Notes: generated by a model from the letters alone, not told the origin. A DNA stretch of 43,424 bases from Thermaceae bacterium (GCA_027067955.1 JAMOUW010000030.1:1-43424), one strand, 5' to 3'. Shown: positions 14,015 to 23,363, counted from the first letter of the stretch. Numbers and translations: made by a program.

Positions 14015-16717
14015 TTACTGTCGTACCAGTTTGCGGAGCACCGTTTGCAGGATGCCGCCGCCGGTGTAGTAGTCCACGTCCACCTCGCTGTCGAGGCGGG
14101 CGAGCGCCTTGAACTCGATCACCTGGCCGTCGTCCTTGGTAGCGCGGACGGTCAGGATCTTGTGGGGCTCCAGGCCCTCTTCGAGGCCGAGGATGTCGTA
14201 GACCTCGTAGCCGGTCAGGCCCAGGCTGTCGGCGTTCTGGCCGTCAGTGAACTCGAGCGGCAGCACGCCCATACCCACCAGGTTGGAGCGGTGGATGCGC
14301 TCGAAGCTCTCGGCGATGACCGCCTTGACGCCCAGAAGCGCCGGGCCCTTGGCCGCCCAGTCGCGGCTCGAGCCGGTACCGTACTCCTTGCCGCCGATGA
14401 CGATCAGCGGGGTGCCTTCTTGCTTGTACTTCATGGCCGCGTCGAAGACGAACATCTGTTCGCCTTCGGGCAGCTTGACGGTGTAGCCGCCCTCGACGCC
14501 GTCGAGCATCAGGTTCTTGATGCGGATGTTGGCGAAGGTGCCGCGCATCATTACCTCATGGTTGCCGCGGCGGGAGCCATATGAGTTGAAGTCTTTTGGC
14601 TCGACGCCGCGTTCGATCAGGTAGCGGCCGGCGGGTGAGTCCACCGGGATCGCGCCGGCGGGGGAGATGTGGTCGGTGGTCACGCTGTCTCCCAGCTTGA
14701 GCAGCACCCGGGCGCCCTTGATGTCGCGCGGCGGTTCGGGCTCGAGCGGCATGTCCTTAAAGAAGGGCGGCTCCTGGATGTAGGTTGAGTCCGGATCCCA
14801 GTCGTACAGCTTGCCGCTGGGCGCGGGCAGATTCTGCCAGCGCTCGTCACCTTCGAATACCCCCGCATACTCTTTTTCGAAGAGCTCGGGATCCAGGGTT
14901 TTGCGAATGGTTTCCTGGATCTCCTCCTGGCTGGGCCAGATGTCTTTCAAATAAACCGGTTTACCGTTGGGGTCGTAGCTGAGCGGTTCCCGGTCGAGAT
15001 CGATATCCATCTGACCGGCTAGTGCGTACGCTACCACCAGCATCGGGCTGGCCAGATAGTTTGCCTTGACCAGCGGATTGACGCGCCCCTCGAAGTTTCG
15101 ATTGCCAGAGAGGACGCTGGCTACCACCAGATCGCCCTTTTCGATGGCCTCGGCTATGTCTGCCGGTAACGGTCCGGAGTTGCCGATGCAGGTGGCGCAG
15201 CCATAGCCAACGACGTGGAAGCGTAATGCTTCCAGGAAGGGCATCAGGCCGGCCTTTTCCAGGTAGTCGGTCACCACCCGGCTACCCGGGGCCAGGCTCG
15301 TCTTGACCCAGGGCTCGACGTTCAAGCCCGCCTCTACCGCCTTCTTGGCCAGCAGGCCGGCGCCGATGAGCACCGAGGGGTTGGATGTGTTGGTACAGCT
15401 GGTTATCGAGGCGATTACCACCGAGCCGTGCTTGAGTTCGAAGTCTTCGTGCTCCCGTTCAACCAGCACCTTGTTGTCCAGCTCTTCTTTGGAGAGGCCC
15501 AGCCCCATCTTCGTGGAGGGTTTGACCAAATCCTCCTGAAACTGCTCCTTCATTCTGTTCAGGGGTATGCGGTCCTGAGGGCGCTTGGGGCCGGCCAGGC
15601 TGGGTTCGACGGTGCCCATGTCGAGCTCGACGTACTCAGAGAAATCGGGTTCGATGTCGCCGTCACGGAAGAGGCCGACGGCGCGGGTGTATTTCTCGGC
15701 CAGGTCCACCAGTTCTTCGGGGCGCCCGGTGAGGCGCAGGTAGGCTAGGGTTTCCCTGTCCACCGGGAAGAAGCCCATGGTGGCGCCGTACTCGGGGGCC
15801 ATGTTGGCAATGGTGGCGCGGTCGGCGAGGCTGAGCTTGCTGACGCCGGGCCCGTAGAACTCTACGAACTTGCCCACCACGCCGTGCTGACGGAGCTTCT
15901 GGACGATCGTCAGCACCAGGTCGGTGGCGGTGGCGCCCTCGGGCAGCTCGCCGGTCAGCTTGAAGCCGACCACCTTGGGCGCCAGCATGTAGTAGGGCTG
16001 ACCCAGCATGACCGCTTCGGCCTCGATGCCGCCGACGCCCCAACCTAGTACGCCCAGGCCGTTGATCATCACCGTGTGGCTGTCGGTACCTACCAGGGTG
16101 TCGGGGAAGGCGTAGGTTTCGCCGTCAGCCTGCTGTCGCATTACCACCTGTCCCAGGTACTCGAGGTTGACCTGGTGAATAATGCCCCGACCTGGCGGCA
16201 CTACGTGGAAGCCATCGAGCGAGGTCTGCCCCCATTTGAGCAAGGTGTAGCGTTCGGTATTGCGTTCATATTCCTTGTCTACGTTTGCGGATAGGGCGTA
16301 GTGGGTGCCGAAGAAATCTATTTGCACCGAGTGGTCGATTATCAGGTCGGAGCGGACGTGGGGGTTTATTTCCGCGGGATCCTTTCCAAAACGCGCCATG
16401 GCGCTGCGCATCGCCGCCAGGTCCACGACCGCGGGAACGCCGGTGAAGTCTTGCAGCACCACCCGCGCCAGCTTGAGCGGCACGGTGATCTCGCCCGGCT
16501 CCGGCTTCCAGGCGGCCAGGTTCTTTACATCTTCTTCGCTTACACCGTAGGTTCCGGCGTTTCTGAGCACGCTTTCAAGCAGTATCTTGATCGAAAAGGG
16601 AAGCCTGCTTATCTTGCCCAACCCTTGATTTTCCAGCTCGCCGAAATCGAAGTAACGCACCTTGCCGGCAGCTGTGTCCAGTGTTTTCTGGGTTTCGAAC
16701 AGGTCTTTATATGCCAT
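14015..16717 (-). CDS. acnA: Aconitate hydratase A
   Basis: A 4Fe-4S aconitase of the TCA cycle interconverting citrate and isocitrate. The 900-aa protein has the AcnA/IRP1 domain order. Cluster ligands are in [10 protein letters not shown] (Cys near 441) and [11 protein letters not shown] (Cys near 507 and 510). The C-terminal swivel domain carries [27 protein letters not shown] and [13 protein letters not shown] chose ATG 16717 ([13 protein letters not shown]), which has AAAGGAG just upstream; the ATG at 16738 would add seven atypical residues. A small HMA-fold gene lies 100 nt upstream on the same strand. Confidence 0.98.
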   Translation of the reverse strand: MAYKDLFETQKTLDTAAGKVRYFDFGELENQGLGKISRLPFSIKILLESVLRNAGTYGVSEEDVKNLAAWKPEPGEITVPLKLARVVLQDFTGVPAVVDLAAMRSAMARFGKDPAEINPHVRSDLIIDHSVQIDFFGTHYALSANVDKEYERNTERYTLLKWGQTSLDGFHVVPPGRGIIHQVNLEYLGQVVMRQQADGETYAFPDTLVGTDSHTVMINGLGVLGWGVGGIEAEAVMLGQPYYMLAPKVVGFKLTGELPEGATATDLVLTIVQKLRQHGVVGKFVEFYGPGVSKLSLADRATIANMAPEYGATMGFFPVDRETLAYLRLTGRPEELVDLAEKYTRAVGLFRDGDIEPDFSEYVELDMGTVEPSLAGPKRPQDRIPLNRMKEQFQEDLVKPSTKMGLGLSKEELDNKVLVEREHEDFELKHGSVVIASITSCTNTSNPSVLIGAGLLAKKAVEAGLNVEPWVKTSLAPGSRVVTDYLEKAGLMPFLEALRFHVVGYGCATCIGNSGPLPADIAEAIEKGDLVVASVLSGNRNFEGRVNPLVKANYLASPMLVVAYALAGQMDIDLDREPLSYDPNGKPVYLKDIWPSQEEIQETIRKTLDPELFEKEYAGVFEGDERWQNLPAPSGKLYDWDPDSTYIQEPPFFKDMPLEPEPPRDIKGARVLLKLGDSVTTDHISPAGAIPVDSPAGRYLIERGVEPKDFNSYGSRRGNHEVMMRGTFANIRIKNLMLDGVEGGYTVKLPEGEQMFVFDAAMKYKQEGTPLIVIGGKEYGTGSSRDWAAKGPALLGVKAVIAESFERIHRSNLVGMGVLPLEFTDGQNADSLGLTGYEVYDILGLEEGLEPHKILTVRATKDDGQVIEFKALARLDSEVDVDYYTGGGILQTVLRKLVRQ

Positions 16718-16730
16718 ATGCACTCCTTTC

Positions 16731-16747
16731 CCGCGCAAAATGCGCGG
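16731..16747 (-). promoter_or_regulatory. Leader hairpin just before the acnA ribosome-binding site
   Basis: CCGCGC and GCGCGG form a 6-bp stem with a 5-nt ATTTT loop. Its 3' arm ends three bases before the AAAGGAG Shine-Dalgarno of acnA. It could stabilise the mRNA end or affect initiation. No known riboswitch matches. Confidence 0.4.
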
Positions 16748-16816
16748 TTGCCGAAGATCATTCGTTTGTGGGGTGGTGTTGTGCCGAACCGGGTGCGCCC
16801 CGCTCGGTAACTTTTA

Positions 16817-17029
16817 CTATAGCATGCCCGCCAAAAAGCCCTCTTCGCGCACGATACGAATCAGGTCCATGACCGTCAAGCGGTGGGGGTCGTATTCAAC
16901 CGCGACCTGCCCCAACTGCTGCACCTCGGTTTTGAGAACGCCCTTCTGGCGCGCTAGCGCCGTGACCACTTTTTCCATTTGGTCGACGCTCTCCACCCCT
17001 TGTATACCAAGCATGATACGATTCATCAT
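16817..17029 (-). CDS. Small HMA-fold (copper chaperone-like) protein lacking the CxxC metal site
   Basis: A 70-aa protein with the ferredoxin-like layout of heavy-metal-associated domains: an IMLGIQGVES beta strand, helix SVDQMEKVVTALAR, strands GVLKTEVQ and QVAVEYDP, and helix VMDLIRIVREEGF. In place of the metal-binding MxCxxC loop it has QGVESVDQ, so copper binding by the usual site is excluded. It lies between the DUF1999 gene and acnA, same strand, with short gaps. The function is unknown; a regulatory or protein-binding role is possible. Confidence 0.7.
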   Translation of the reverse strand: MMNRIMLGIQGVESVDQMEKVVTALARQKGVLKTEVQQLGQVAVEYDPHRLTVMDLIRIVREEGFLAGML

Positions 17030-17050
17030 AGGCTCATTCTACGCGAACGA

Positions 17051-17506
17051 TCAACTCAGCACGTTCCCCTTTTCACCGGAAGCGCCGCGTTGACCGAGGA
17101 CGCGCGCGTACATAATGCGTCCACTATCTCGAATCTCGTTTTCCTCCAGGGCTTTCTCCAGCTCGGATGACAACCCCGGTTCAACCAGTATGGCGACTTC
17201 ATAAGCGCCAGCATCATATGCTGATTTTACCAGCGCACGCAATAGCCCGGTATATGTTTCCGCGTCACTTGCGGCTATACGCGTAGCCAGCACCGTTGCC
17301 CGGTCGCCCTGCCATACGGCCTGGGCGAGTATGAATCCTTTTAACGCCTCACCGCTGTCGGCTACGAAGCTATGGCCGCTGCGGGTGTAGAAGCGCAATG
17401 CCGGCAGGGTGGTACGGTAGAAGTCTTCGGGATGTTTGGGGAAAATACGCCGCTCGAGTTCGTGCAGCTCGTCATAGTCGGTTTCTTCAAAGAAGCGGTA
17501 TTGCAT
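17051..17506 (-). CDS. DUF1999 / GNAT-fold protein, homologue of T. thermophilus TTHA1254 (from memory)
   Basis: A 151-aa protein with an acetyltransferase-like fold. The segments LRFYTRSGHSFVAD, GFILAQAVWQGDRATVLATRI, LVKSAYDAGAYEVAI and ARVLGQRGASGE correspond closely to the Thermus thermophilus protein I recall as TTHA1254 (DUF1999). The classical GNAT acetyl-CoA loop (Q/RxxGxG/A) is not evident, so catalysis is unproven. It follows the vWA gene by 4 nt and precedes the HMA-fold gene by 21 nt, suggesting one transcript. Confidence 0.75.
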   Translation of the reverse strand: MQYRFFEETDYDELHELERRIFPKHPEDFYRTTLPALRFYTRSGHSFVADSGEALKGFILAQAVWQGDRATVLATRIAASDAETYTGLLRALVKSAYDAGAYEVAILVEPGLSSELEKALEENEIRDSGRIMYARVLGQRGASGEKGNVLS

Positions 17507-17510
17507 GGCT

Positions 17511-18959
17511 TTAGCCTACCGCTTTCCTTTGGGGACGCGGGGCCTGCAATACCAGCAGAGCGGCGGCAAGCAGCGCCAGCCAGGGTGCGACCGACTTTTG
17601 CGAAGTGAGGGGTTGCAGGTTGTCTTTGTCTGATCGCGGCAGACGGGTTTCGCCGTAGTTCAGGAGACTGACCGCGCGACCCTGATAGAATCCGGGCTCG
17701 AGCCGTCCCCGCCAGCCGAGGGGTTCGAAGCTGACTATCTGGGGTGCCAGCCAGTTGTAGAGGAGCACTATCAGTGCCGGAATGTCGCGCATACTGGAAG
17801 CTGGTGGCAGGTAAAGCTCGTTGCCGCGTGCAAAGATAACGCCGTCCCCGTTATCGTGCCGGGCCAGTATCGACCACTCCTTTCCGGGGGGAGGTGGAGG
17901 GGCGGGCAGGCTATAACCGACGAGTTCGACGCTCCGGGTTAGAGGGTGCAGTGGTTCAAAGTCAAAGACCGGTCGGGGCGGTCCTCCAGCGGCGGCGAAG
18001 TATACAATTGGCCGGCCAGCGGGTGGTTCGGGAGGGGTGCCGGTGCGAATTTCGAATGGGGCATTGCCGGTGTCGACGCGCGCGTTCAGGGCGGAGAGAG
18101 CGCGCACGAGCACCGGATCGGCGCTAGCGAGCCGAACACGTGGAGAGCCATAGGCCAGATACGCCGTTTGGTCCAGGTCCATCCGGTCACCGGGGGCAAG
18201 GGCGGCCGTGCGCCGTGTCGCCGCGGTGGAAAAGGAAACGGTTGCGAACCTGCCCGAGGCAATATTCAGCGTGAAGCTGTCCTCCCCGCTGGTCAGCAGG
18301 CCCCTCCAGGGCCTCGATCCCGCATTGAAAACAGCCGCAAAGCGCGGCGAAAGGGCCGTAATTCCAACGTTTTCTTCTGTCCCGGCAACGCTCAGAAAGG
18401 CTGCGTGTAACTCAGGCGCAGGGGCCGTGTCGCCAATTACAACAACGGGCGCCCCGGGCAGCAAAGTCCTTGCTGCTGCGACCGCTGCTCTCAGATCGGC
18501 GTGCCGGTCGCCGGCGATCATATCGCCGAGCCTCTCGCGCAATGCGCGCCCGGTGGCGGGGCCGCTGGCCGTGGGGCTGATGCCCGCGCGTACGAGCAAT
18601 CCGGTGCGCACGCCCAGCAGCATTTCTGCTGCGCGTTTGCGGGCGCGGCCGAAGCGGGTATGCTTGTCGCCCGCGGTCATCGAGGCGCTGGCGTCCAGGA
18701 CTATGGCAAGGCGTTTCGGGCGGGCTGCGTTCATGCGAGGATCGGCAAAGGCAAACGCGATCAGGAGTCCGGACAGCAGCAACATAGCCAGGCGGAGGTC
18801 GGCGAAGCGGCTCCTCCGTGCAACCGGGGTTTTGCTGCGCAAGAGCCACAGGGCGGCCATGCGCTTTACTGGAAGCTTTCGGCTCGTATAGGTCCAGTAG
18901 ATCCAGGCCAGCGCCGGTAACAGCAGGAGCAGCGCATAGGGTCGTGCAAAATCTACCAA
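17511..18959 (-). CDS. vWA-domain membrane protein (BatA/aerotolerance-like)
   Basis: A 482-aa protein. An N-terminal double membrane segment (about 7-25 and 57-72) with FARPYALLLLLPALAWI resembles the BatA N-terminal domain. It is followed by a von Willebrand A-like domain with a modified MIDAS motif, VLDASASMTAGD (about 86-97; D-x-S-x-S kept). A long beta-rich region and a C-terminal membrane helix (about 457-472) complete it. Such proteins usually work with MoxR ATPases and DUF58 proteins; those are 8 kb away here (25630-27281). Its start overlaps the end of the secreted-protein gene by 7 nt, so they are coupled. Confidence 0.75.
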   Translation of the reverse strand: MVDFARPYALLLLLPALAWIYWTYTSRKLPVKRMAALWLLRSKTPVARRSRFADLRLAMLLLSGLLIAFAFADPRMNAARPKRLAIVLDASASMTAGDKHTRFGRARKRAAEMLLGVRTGLLVRAGISPTASGPATGRALRERLGDMIAGDRHADLRAAVAAARTLLPGAPVVVIGDTAPAPELHAAFLSVAGTEENVGITALSPRFAAVFNAGSRPWRGLLTSGEDSFTLNIASGRFATVSFSTAATRRTAALAPGDRMDLDQTAYLAYGSPRVRLASADPVLVRALSALNARVDTGNAPFEIRTGTPPEPPAGRPIVYFAAAGGPPRPVFDFEPLHPLTRSVELVGYSLPAPPPPPGKEWSILARHDNGDGVIFARGNELYLPPASSMRDIPALIVLLYNWLAPQIVSFEPLGWRGRLEPGFYQGRAVSLLNYGETRLPRSDKDNLQPLTSQKSVAPWLALLAAALLVLQAPRPQRKAVG

Positions 18960-20473
18960 GTGACCTCCGTAAAGCCGAAGCTTATCAAATCATTACCCTG
19001 AACCTGCTGGTAGGAAATTCCCGGGCCCAGTCGTTGGGCAACAAACTTCAGGAATTGCGCGTATTTTTGTGTTAGCTCGTAGGTAGCCGCCTGCGCTTCG
19101 GGGTCGGACACCGTCTGCAGCATCATGAAGGGCAGCATGTCCGCGAGTTGCTCAAGGGACTTGCGATTGTCCGTGAAGCTTGCCGAGCTGTACCTGTCGG
19201 CCAGATGGTTTTGGGCGAGCTTCCTGAAACCGGGTTCCCCGGCCAGTGAGGAATCGTTTGCGAGCAGATCCAGGGCGCGCTTGGAGGTGGCAAGATAAAG
19301 TCGGTCGCTACCGGTGACCAGGAATAAATCGCCAACCATTCCGATGTTTAGTTTTTTCGCCGGCATGCCGTTCACTTCCAGCGCCTCGACGGAAAAGCCG
19401 CCGCTGCCTTCAGGGGTTGAGAAGCCGGCGAGCATTTGCATCCAGGTCAGAAGCGTTACCTCGGCTGTGAGGGTATCCCGGGTTTCCAAAATCACGAGCA
19501 GGTTGCCCAAGGGGTTTTGCAGGGCTTCCTGGGGGTTGTTGGTCCCGGCGTCGATGAGCGCGAGGTGGTTTCCGAAGGCGGAGAGATCAAGTTGGAGATC
19601 GTCCATGCCGAATGCCCGCGCAAGGCCCGTAGCGTAATCGCCAAAAGCCGCCAGGTCGAAAGTAAAGCTGCTAACCCCCACGCCGACGGGGAGATCGCCC
19701 AGCGGCCAGGCATGATCAGAAGGAAGGAGAATGCGCGCCAGCTCCGGATCCTGATCGGGGAGGATGGGAACGCGCGAGCGGGTGGAAACGCCCTCTTCCT
19801 GGATGTCCAGAGCCCAGGAAACTCCCCCTATGGTTTTTATTGCCTGCACTGCCTCCGGAGGTAGCTCGAGCCCGGAGTTTTCGAGCAGGGGCCAAAGGTA
19901 TTGGGCATCGATCCAGAAGGCCAGGTCTCCTTCTACCGGCGGCTTCATTCCCCGGTCGCCGGAAAGGAAGCGGTCGACCGCCCCTTCAGTGCCGAAAAGC
20001 AAGATTTCGCCGTTGTGACCTACTACCAGGGGGTTGTCGCCATCTTCTGCGGCGCGATCCAATTTCCAGCCATGGCTGGCCTCCGGGTTTTCCATGGCGT
20101 TGTCGAGCAGTGCAATGAATTCATCGACGTGTCCGGCCGCAGGTCGCGCGAGTGCGAAAACGTCACCATTTGGATATATAACAAAAATACCCTCCCGACC
20201 TACGAGATCCAGGCTGAAGATCTCTCCCATGAGTTCGACGTCTTCATCGGTCAGTTCATTGTCTTCGGCAAGCATGTCCTGCAGTGCTTCTGCGATTCCC
20301 AGCCGGTTCCATTCCGTTTGAAAATCAATGAAAAAAGGCTTCTTTATCGCCAGGTTTCGGGTGTACAGGCCTGCAGCGGCCCCAGGGGGGGTTAATGAAG
20401 GCAGGCTCTGCGCCAACGCTAAAGAGCTGATTGCCAGGCCAAGCAGAAAAAGAAAAAGTCTCTTAAACAACAT
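18953..20473 (-). CDS. Secreted or lipid-anchored protein of unknown function, DUF3352-like
   Basis: A 506-aa protein with a clear signal peptide (KRLFLFLLGLAISSLALAQS, cleavage near residue 22) and no further membrane segment. The body consists of repeated sections with short hydrophobic strands and phrases such as VVGHNGEILLFGTEGAVDRFLSG and LFLVTGSDRLYLATSKRALDLL, here split for brevity as LLFGTEGAVDRFL and LYLATSKRALDLL. That pattern recalls DUF3352 proteins, but I am not certain. No catalytic motif is visible. It is the first gene of the minus-strand group leading to acnA and is coupled to a vWA membrane protein, so an envelope role is likely. Confidence 0.6.
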   Translation of the reverse strand: MLFKRLFLFLLGLAISSLALAQSLPSLTPPGAAAGLYTRNLAIKKPFFIDFQTEWNRLGIAEALQDMLAEDNELTDEDVELMGEIFSLDLVGREGIFVIYPNGDVFALARPAAGHVDEFIALLDNAMENPEASHGWKLDRAAEDGDNPLVVGHNGEILLFGTEGAVDRFLSGDRGMKPPVEGDLAFWIDAQYLWPLLENSGLELPPEAVQAIKTIGGVSWALDIQEEGVSTRSRVPILPDQDPELARILLPSDHAWPLGDLPVGVGVSSFTFDLAAFGDYATGLARAFGMDDLQLDLSAFGNHLALIDAGTNNPQEALQNPLGNLLVILETRDTLTAEVTLLTWMQMLAGFSTPEGSGGFSVEALEVNGMPAKKLNIGMVGDLFLVTGSDRLYLATSKRALDLLANDSSLAGEPGFRKLAQNHLADRYSSASFTDNRKSLEQLADMLPFMMLQTVSDPEAQAATYELTQKYAQFLKFVAQRLGPGISYQQVQGNDLISFGFTEVTW

Positions 20474-20479
20474 ACGTTT

Positions 20480-20485
20480 AGCTTA
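20480..20485 (-). promoter_or_regulatory. Candidate -10 for a leaderless transcript of the secreted-protein gene
   Basis: On the minus strand TAAGCT ends 6 nt before the ATG at 20473, and no Shine-Dalgarno is visible. The -35 region is poor. Confidence 0.4.
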
Positions 20486-20527
20486 ACCCCAAGCAAAATT
20501 AGAAAACGTACCGTAGGTGTGCCCGTG

Positions 20528-21052
20528 CTATAAGTACAAAGGATTTACTCCCTCGTTGCCGGTCCGGTAGAGTTCTGCCCCCAGATGCGCGAGGGTTCGC
20601 CCAGAAGGAGGCGCGTTCCAGAGCAGGCAATGGTCAGCCAGGGCGACGTCTTGTTGTTTGCGGGTGCCGGACAGCTCGGTAATTTGCGCACCGACGTGAT
20701 AATCGGCGACATAAAGCTGCCTGTTGCGGGCTTCCCATACGATGCGCACGCGCCCGCGGGCGCGTGTCGCCGCGGCGGCCATGGAAGACGCGCCCACCAC
20801 CGGTATTCCAAGCCCCCGTGCCAGGCCAAGCGCGAACGCAAGCCCGATTCGCAAACCAGTATAAGATCCGGGTCCTTCGCCGACGACGACCAGCTCCAAC
20901 GCGGAGCGCGAAAGATTAATGTCCGAAAGAAAAGTGGTCAGGTCATCAGGCAGCGTTTCTGCGTGGCGTCGCCCGCGGTGAAGGGCGCGCTCGTGCTCAA
21001 GGGTGCCGAGTACCAGATAGGGCGTGGCGGTGTCTATGGCCAGGACGTTCAC
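20528..21052 (-). CDS. tsaB: tRNA threonylcarbamoyladenosine biosynthesis protein TsaB
   Basis: TsaB is the non-catalytic ASKHA-fold partner of TsaD in making t6A37 in tRNAs. The N-terminus VLAIDTATPYLVLG and the GEGPGSYTGLRIGLAFALGLA signature (about 64-84; shown here as GPGSYTGLRIG) are diagnostic. I chose GTG 21052, as VNVLAIDTAT matches family N-termini. The frame is open much further upstream, but that part runs antisense through the ligase gene. At 174 aa the protein is short for TsaB, with a reduced C-terminal lobe. TAAACT lies 8 nt before the start. tsaD is not in the window. Confidence 0.9.
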   Translation of the reverse strand: MNVLAIDTATPYLVLGTLEHERALHRGRRHAETLPDDLTTFLSDINLSRSALELVVVGEGPGSYTGLRIGLAFALGLARGLGIPVVGASSMAAAATRARGRVRIVWEARNRQLYVADYHVGAQITELSGTRKQQDVALADHCLLWNAPPSGRTLAHLGAELYRTGNEGVNPLYL

Positions 21053-21104
21053 CGGCTCCAAGTTTAATACCGGCGGCGCTAGACTGGAAAAGAGGAGGCC
21101 CGAA

Positions 21105-22832
21105 ATGACTTTCCGCAGGTTCGTGGCTACGCTCTCGGAGGTCGAAAGGGCGAGTTCGCGGCTGGTAATGGTGCGGATGCTGGCCGACGCCTTTCGCGAA
21201 CTCCCGCCAGCGGAGGTGCCGCTGGCGGTGCTGCTCTTGCAGGGGCGGGTGGCCCCGGAGTTCGAAGGGGTTGAGTTCGGCGTGGCCGAGAAGGAGGCGG
21301 CCAAGGCCCTGGCGCTGGCGCTGGGCAGGGACGAAGCGGAGGTCGTTCGGGCCGTCAAGGAGAAAGGCGATATCGGTGCTTACGCCCGCGAGGTGCTGCC
21401 CGAACATGACGGTGGCCTGACCGTGCAACAGGTCTACGACGAACTGCGGGCCATTGCCGAGGATTCGGGCAGGGGTTCCCAGCAGCGCAAGCGCGAGCGG
21501 CTGGCGCGCCTGATTGCCGCCAGCAGTCCGGAGGAGGCGGCGGTGATATTGCGCATCGTTACCGGCCGCCTGCGCCTGGGTGCAGGTGATGCAACCGTGC
21601 TGGAGGCCCTGGCGCTGGCTTTTCTCGGTGACCGGAACAAGAAACCGCTGTTGGAGCGGGCATACAACCTGACCTCGGACCTGGCTTACGTAGCCCGGCT
21701 GACCCTGAAGGGCGAGGATGCGCTTCGGGCGGTGAAGCTCGAGGTGGGCAAGCCGGTGCGGATGATGCTAGCCGAGCGGCTGCCTGACCCCGAGCGGATC
21801 ATGGATAAGCTGGGTCCCCACTTCGCCGAACACAAGTACGATGGTGAGCGGATCCAGGTGCACTTCGACGGCCGGCGCTTCTGGGTCTACTCGCGCAGGC
21901 TGGAGAACATCACCCACCAGTATCCGGATTTGCTAGAGGCATTGCGAGAGGTACAGCAGGATTCCTTCATCATCGAGGCCGAAGCGGTGGTGGTCGATCC
22001 GGTGACCGGCGAGATGCGCCCATTCCAGAACGTGCTAAATCGCAAGGTCAAACATTTGACAAGAGAGCTGGTGGAAAAGTACCCGGTCAAGGGTTTTGTT
22101 TTCGAGATCCTCTACCACGCCGGTGAAGCGCTGATCGACCGGCCCTACACCGAGCGCCGCCAAGTGCTGGAACGGTGGTTCCGTCCTCATGAGCGACTTG
22201 CACTCGCAGCCAAGCGCTACGTAGAGAAGGCTAGCGAGCTGCGGCAGTTCTTCGACGAGTCTATCGAGGCCGGCTGCGAAGGGCTGGTTTGCAAGAAGCC
22301 CGACGGCGAGTACGAGGCCGGCAAACGCGGCTTCAAGTGGGTCAAGTACAAGCGCGGTATCGCCGGAAAGCTGTCCGACACCCTCGACCTGGTGGTCGTC
22401 GGTGCCTGGCTGGGTCGCGGCAGGCGGGCGGGCGGCTACGGCTCGCTGCTAGCGGCGGTTTACAATCCTGATGAGGACCGTTTCGAGACGCTGACCAAGG
22501 TGGGTTCGGGGTTCAGCGACGAGGACCTGAACGAGGTGCTGCCCCGCCGGCTCGAGCCTTACCGGCGCAGGGAGCGCCATCCGCGCGCCTGGTCGTTGCT
22601 CGAGCCCGACGTCTGGTTCGAACCTGTTCAGGTCATCGAGGTAGAGGCCCAGGAGATCACCCTCAGCCCCAACCACACCTGCGCTTTTGGGGTGGTTCAG
22701 GAGGGTCGCGGCCTGGCGCTGCGCTTTCCCCGCTTCGTGCGCTACCGCGATGACAAGAGCCCCGAAGAGGCGACTACCACCAGTGAGGTAGTGGAGATGT
22801 ACCGGAACCAGTGGGCTCAAGGCAGTACGTAG
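21105..22832 (+). CDS. ATP-dependent DNA ligase, archaeal/eukaryal type I
   Basis: A 575-aa ligase with an N-terminal DNA-binding domain (about 1-190; FRRFVATLSEVERASSRL), an adenylation domain with motif I KYDGERIQ (Lys near 244), RRLENITHQYPDL and EGLVCKK plus KWVKYKR, and a C-terminal OB domain ending FPRFVRYRDDKSPEEATT. This three-domain form is the archaeal replicative ligase type, rare in bacteria, which use NAD+-dependent LigA; single-domain LigC/D types are shorter. The start ATG 21105 has AGAGGAGG 6 nt upstream. It is divergent from tsaB with a 52-bp gap. It should seal nicks using ATP. Probably an old lateral acquisition serving repair. Confidence 0.93.
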   Translation: MTFRRFVATLSEVERASSRLVMVRMLADAFRELPPAEVPLAVLLLQGRVAPEFEGVEFGVAEKEAAKALALALGRDEAEVVRAVKEKGDIGAYAREVLPEHDGGLTVQQVYDELRAIAEDSGRGSQQRKRERLARLIAASSPEEAAVILRIVTGRLRLGAGDATVLEALALAFLGDRNKKPLLERAYNLTSDLAYVARLTLKGEDALRAVKLEVGKPVRMMLAERLPDPERIMDKLGPHFAEHKYDGERIQVHFDGRRFWVYSRRLENITHQYPDLLEALREVQQDSFIIEAEAVVVDPVTGEMRPFQNVLNRKVKHLTRELVEKYPVKGFVFEILYHAGEALIDRPYTERRQVLERWFRPHERLALAAKRYVEKASELRQFFDESIEAGCEGLVCKKPDGEYEAGKRGFKWVKYKRGIAGKLSDTLDLVVVGAWLGRGRRAGGYGSLLAAVYNPDEDRFETLTKVGSGFSDEDLNEVLPRRLEPYRRRERHPRAWSLLEPDVWFEPVQVIEVEAQEITLSPNHTCAFGVVQEGRGLALRFPRFVRYRDDKSPEEATTTSEVVEMYRNQWAQGST

Positions 22833-22951
22833 TACGTGGTATCGGGTGTGTGGTTAAGCAAGGCTCGCGGCCCGTGGGAAAACGGTGCGTGGTGCCCGGT
22901 ACGCAGCGGCAAAACAATCCTGTGGATTGTAGTTCGTGACTGACTCGTCAT

Positions 22952-23023
22952 CAGCAACCCAATTCCGGCTTACCGTTCGGGCATGGACCCCGGGTCTCAC
23001 CCGCTACGCGGGTTCGCCCGGGG
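22952..23023 (+). repeat. Palindromic repeat family 1, copy A
   Basis: It starts CAGCAACCC, then CATGGACCCCGG. The outer stem is CCCCGGG (22988-22994) / CCCGGGG (23017-23023), the inner stem CCCGC-tac-GCGGG. It aligns with copies B and C over about 45 bases. Confidence 0.7.
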
Positions 23024-23164
23024 AAGCGGACAAAAGCAGGAGGTAGGGGGTGGGGTGTGGGAGGTGGGTTTTTGAAAAACGACGCAAAACAAGCCGAGGG
23101 CGGCTTGGTAGGTGATAAAAACAGTGCTTCCTGCGTCCCGCTCCCTGCGTCTCACATCCAGCAT

Positions 23165-23211
23165 TTCGTGTCCCCGGCCAAGCGGGTCACTTTGACCCGC
23201 GCGAGCCGGGG
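23165..23211 (+). repeat. Palindromic repeat family 2, copy D
   Basis: The leading TTCGTGTCCCCG is shared with copy E. The outer stem is CCCCGGC (23172-23178) / GCCGGGG (23205-23211); the inner stem GCGGGTCA-ctt-TGACCCGC (23182-23200) is perfect. Confidence 0.7.
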
Positions 23212-23288
23212 CCCACGCCGCGCCCAAACTCCACGGTTGCGTTTGCGGCTCCGTCACCAATCATGTTTGCCAACTGAAGGCTGGTTTG

Positions 23289-23363
23289 CAGCAACCTAAT
23301 CTCGGCTTCTCACCCGGCATGGACCCCGGATCTCCCTCGGCCTTCAGCCTCGGTCGTCCGGGG
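23289..23363 (+). repeat. Palindromic repeat family 1, copy B
   Basis: Starts CAGCAACCT, then CATGGACCCCGG. The outer stem is CCCCGGA (23324-23330) / TCCGGGG (23357-23363), compensatory with copy A (G-C replaced by A-T). Confidence 0.7.

Noticed and set aside
14015-16600. Long open frames antisense to acnA (for example 13964-14584 and 15428-15748)
   Set aside because: They are by-products of the strong codon bias of acnA; no ribosome-binding site and no family resemblance.
21053-21358. N-terminal extension of tsaB
   Set aside because: The open frame upstream of 21052 runs antisense through the DNA ligase start and is Ser/Thr rich without family match; GTG 21052 gives the true TsaB N-terminus.
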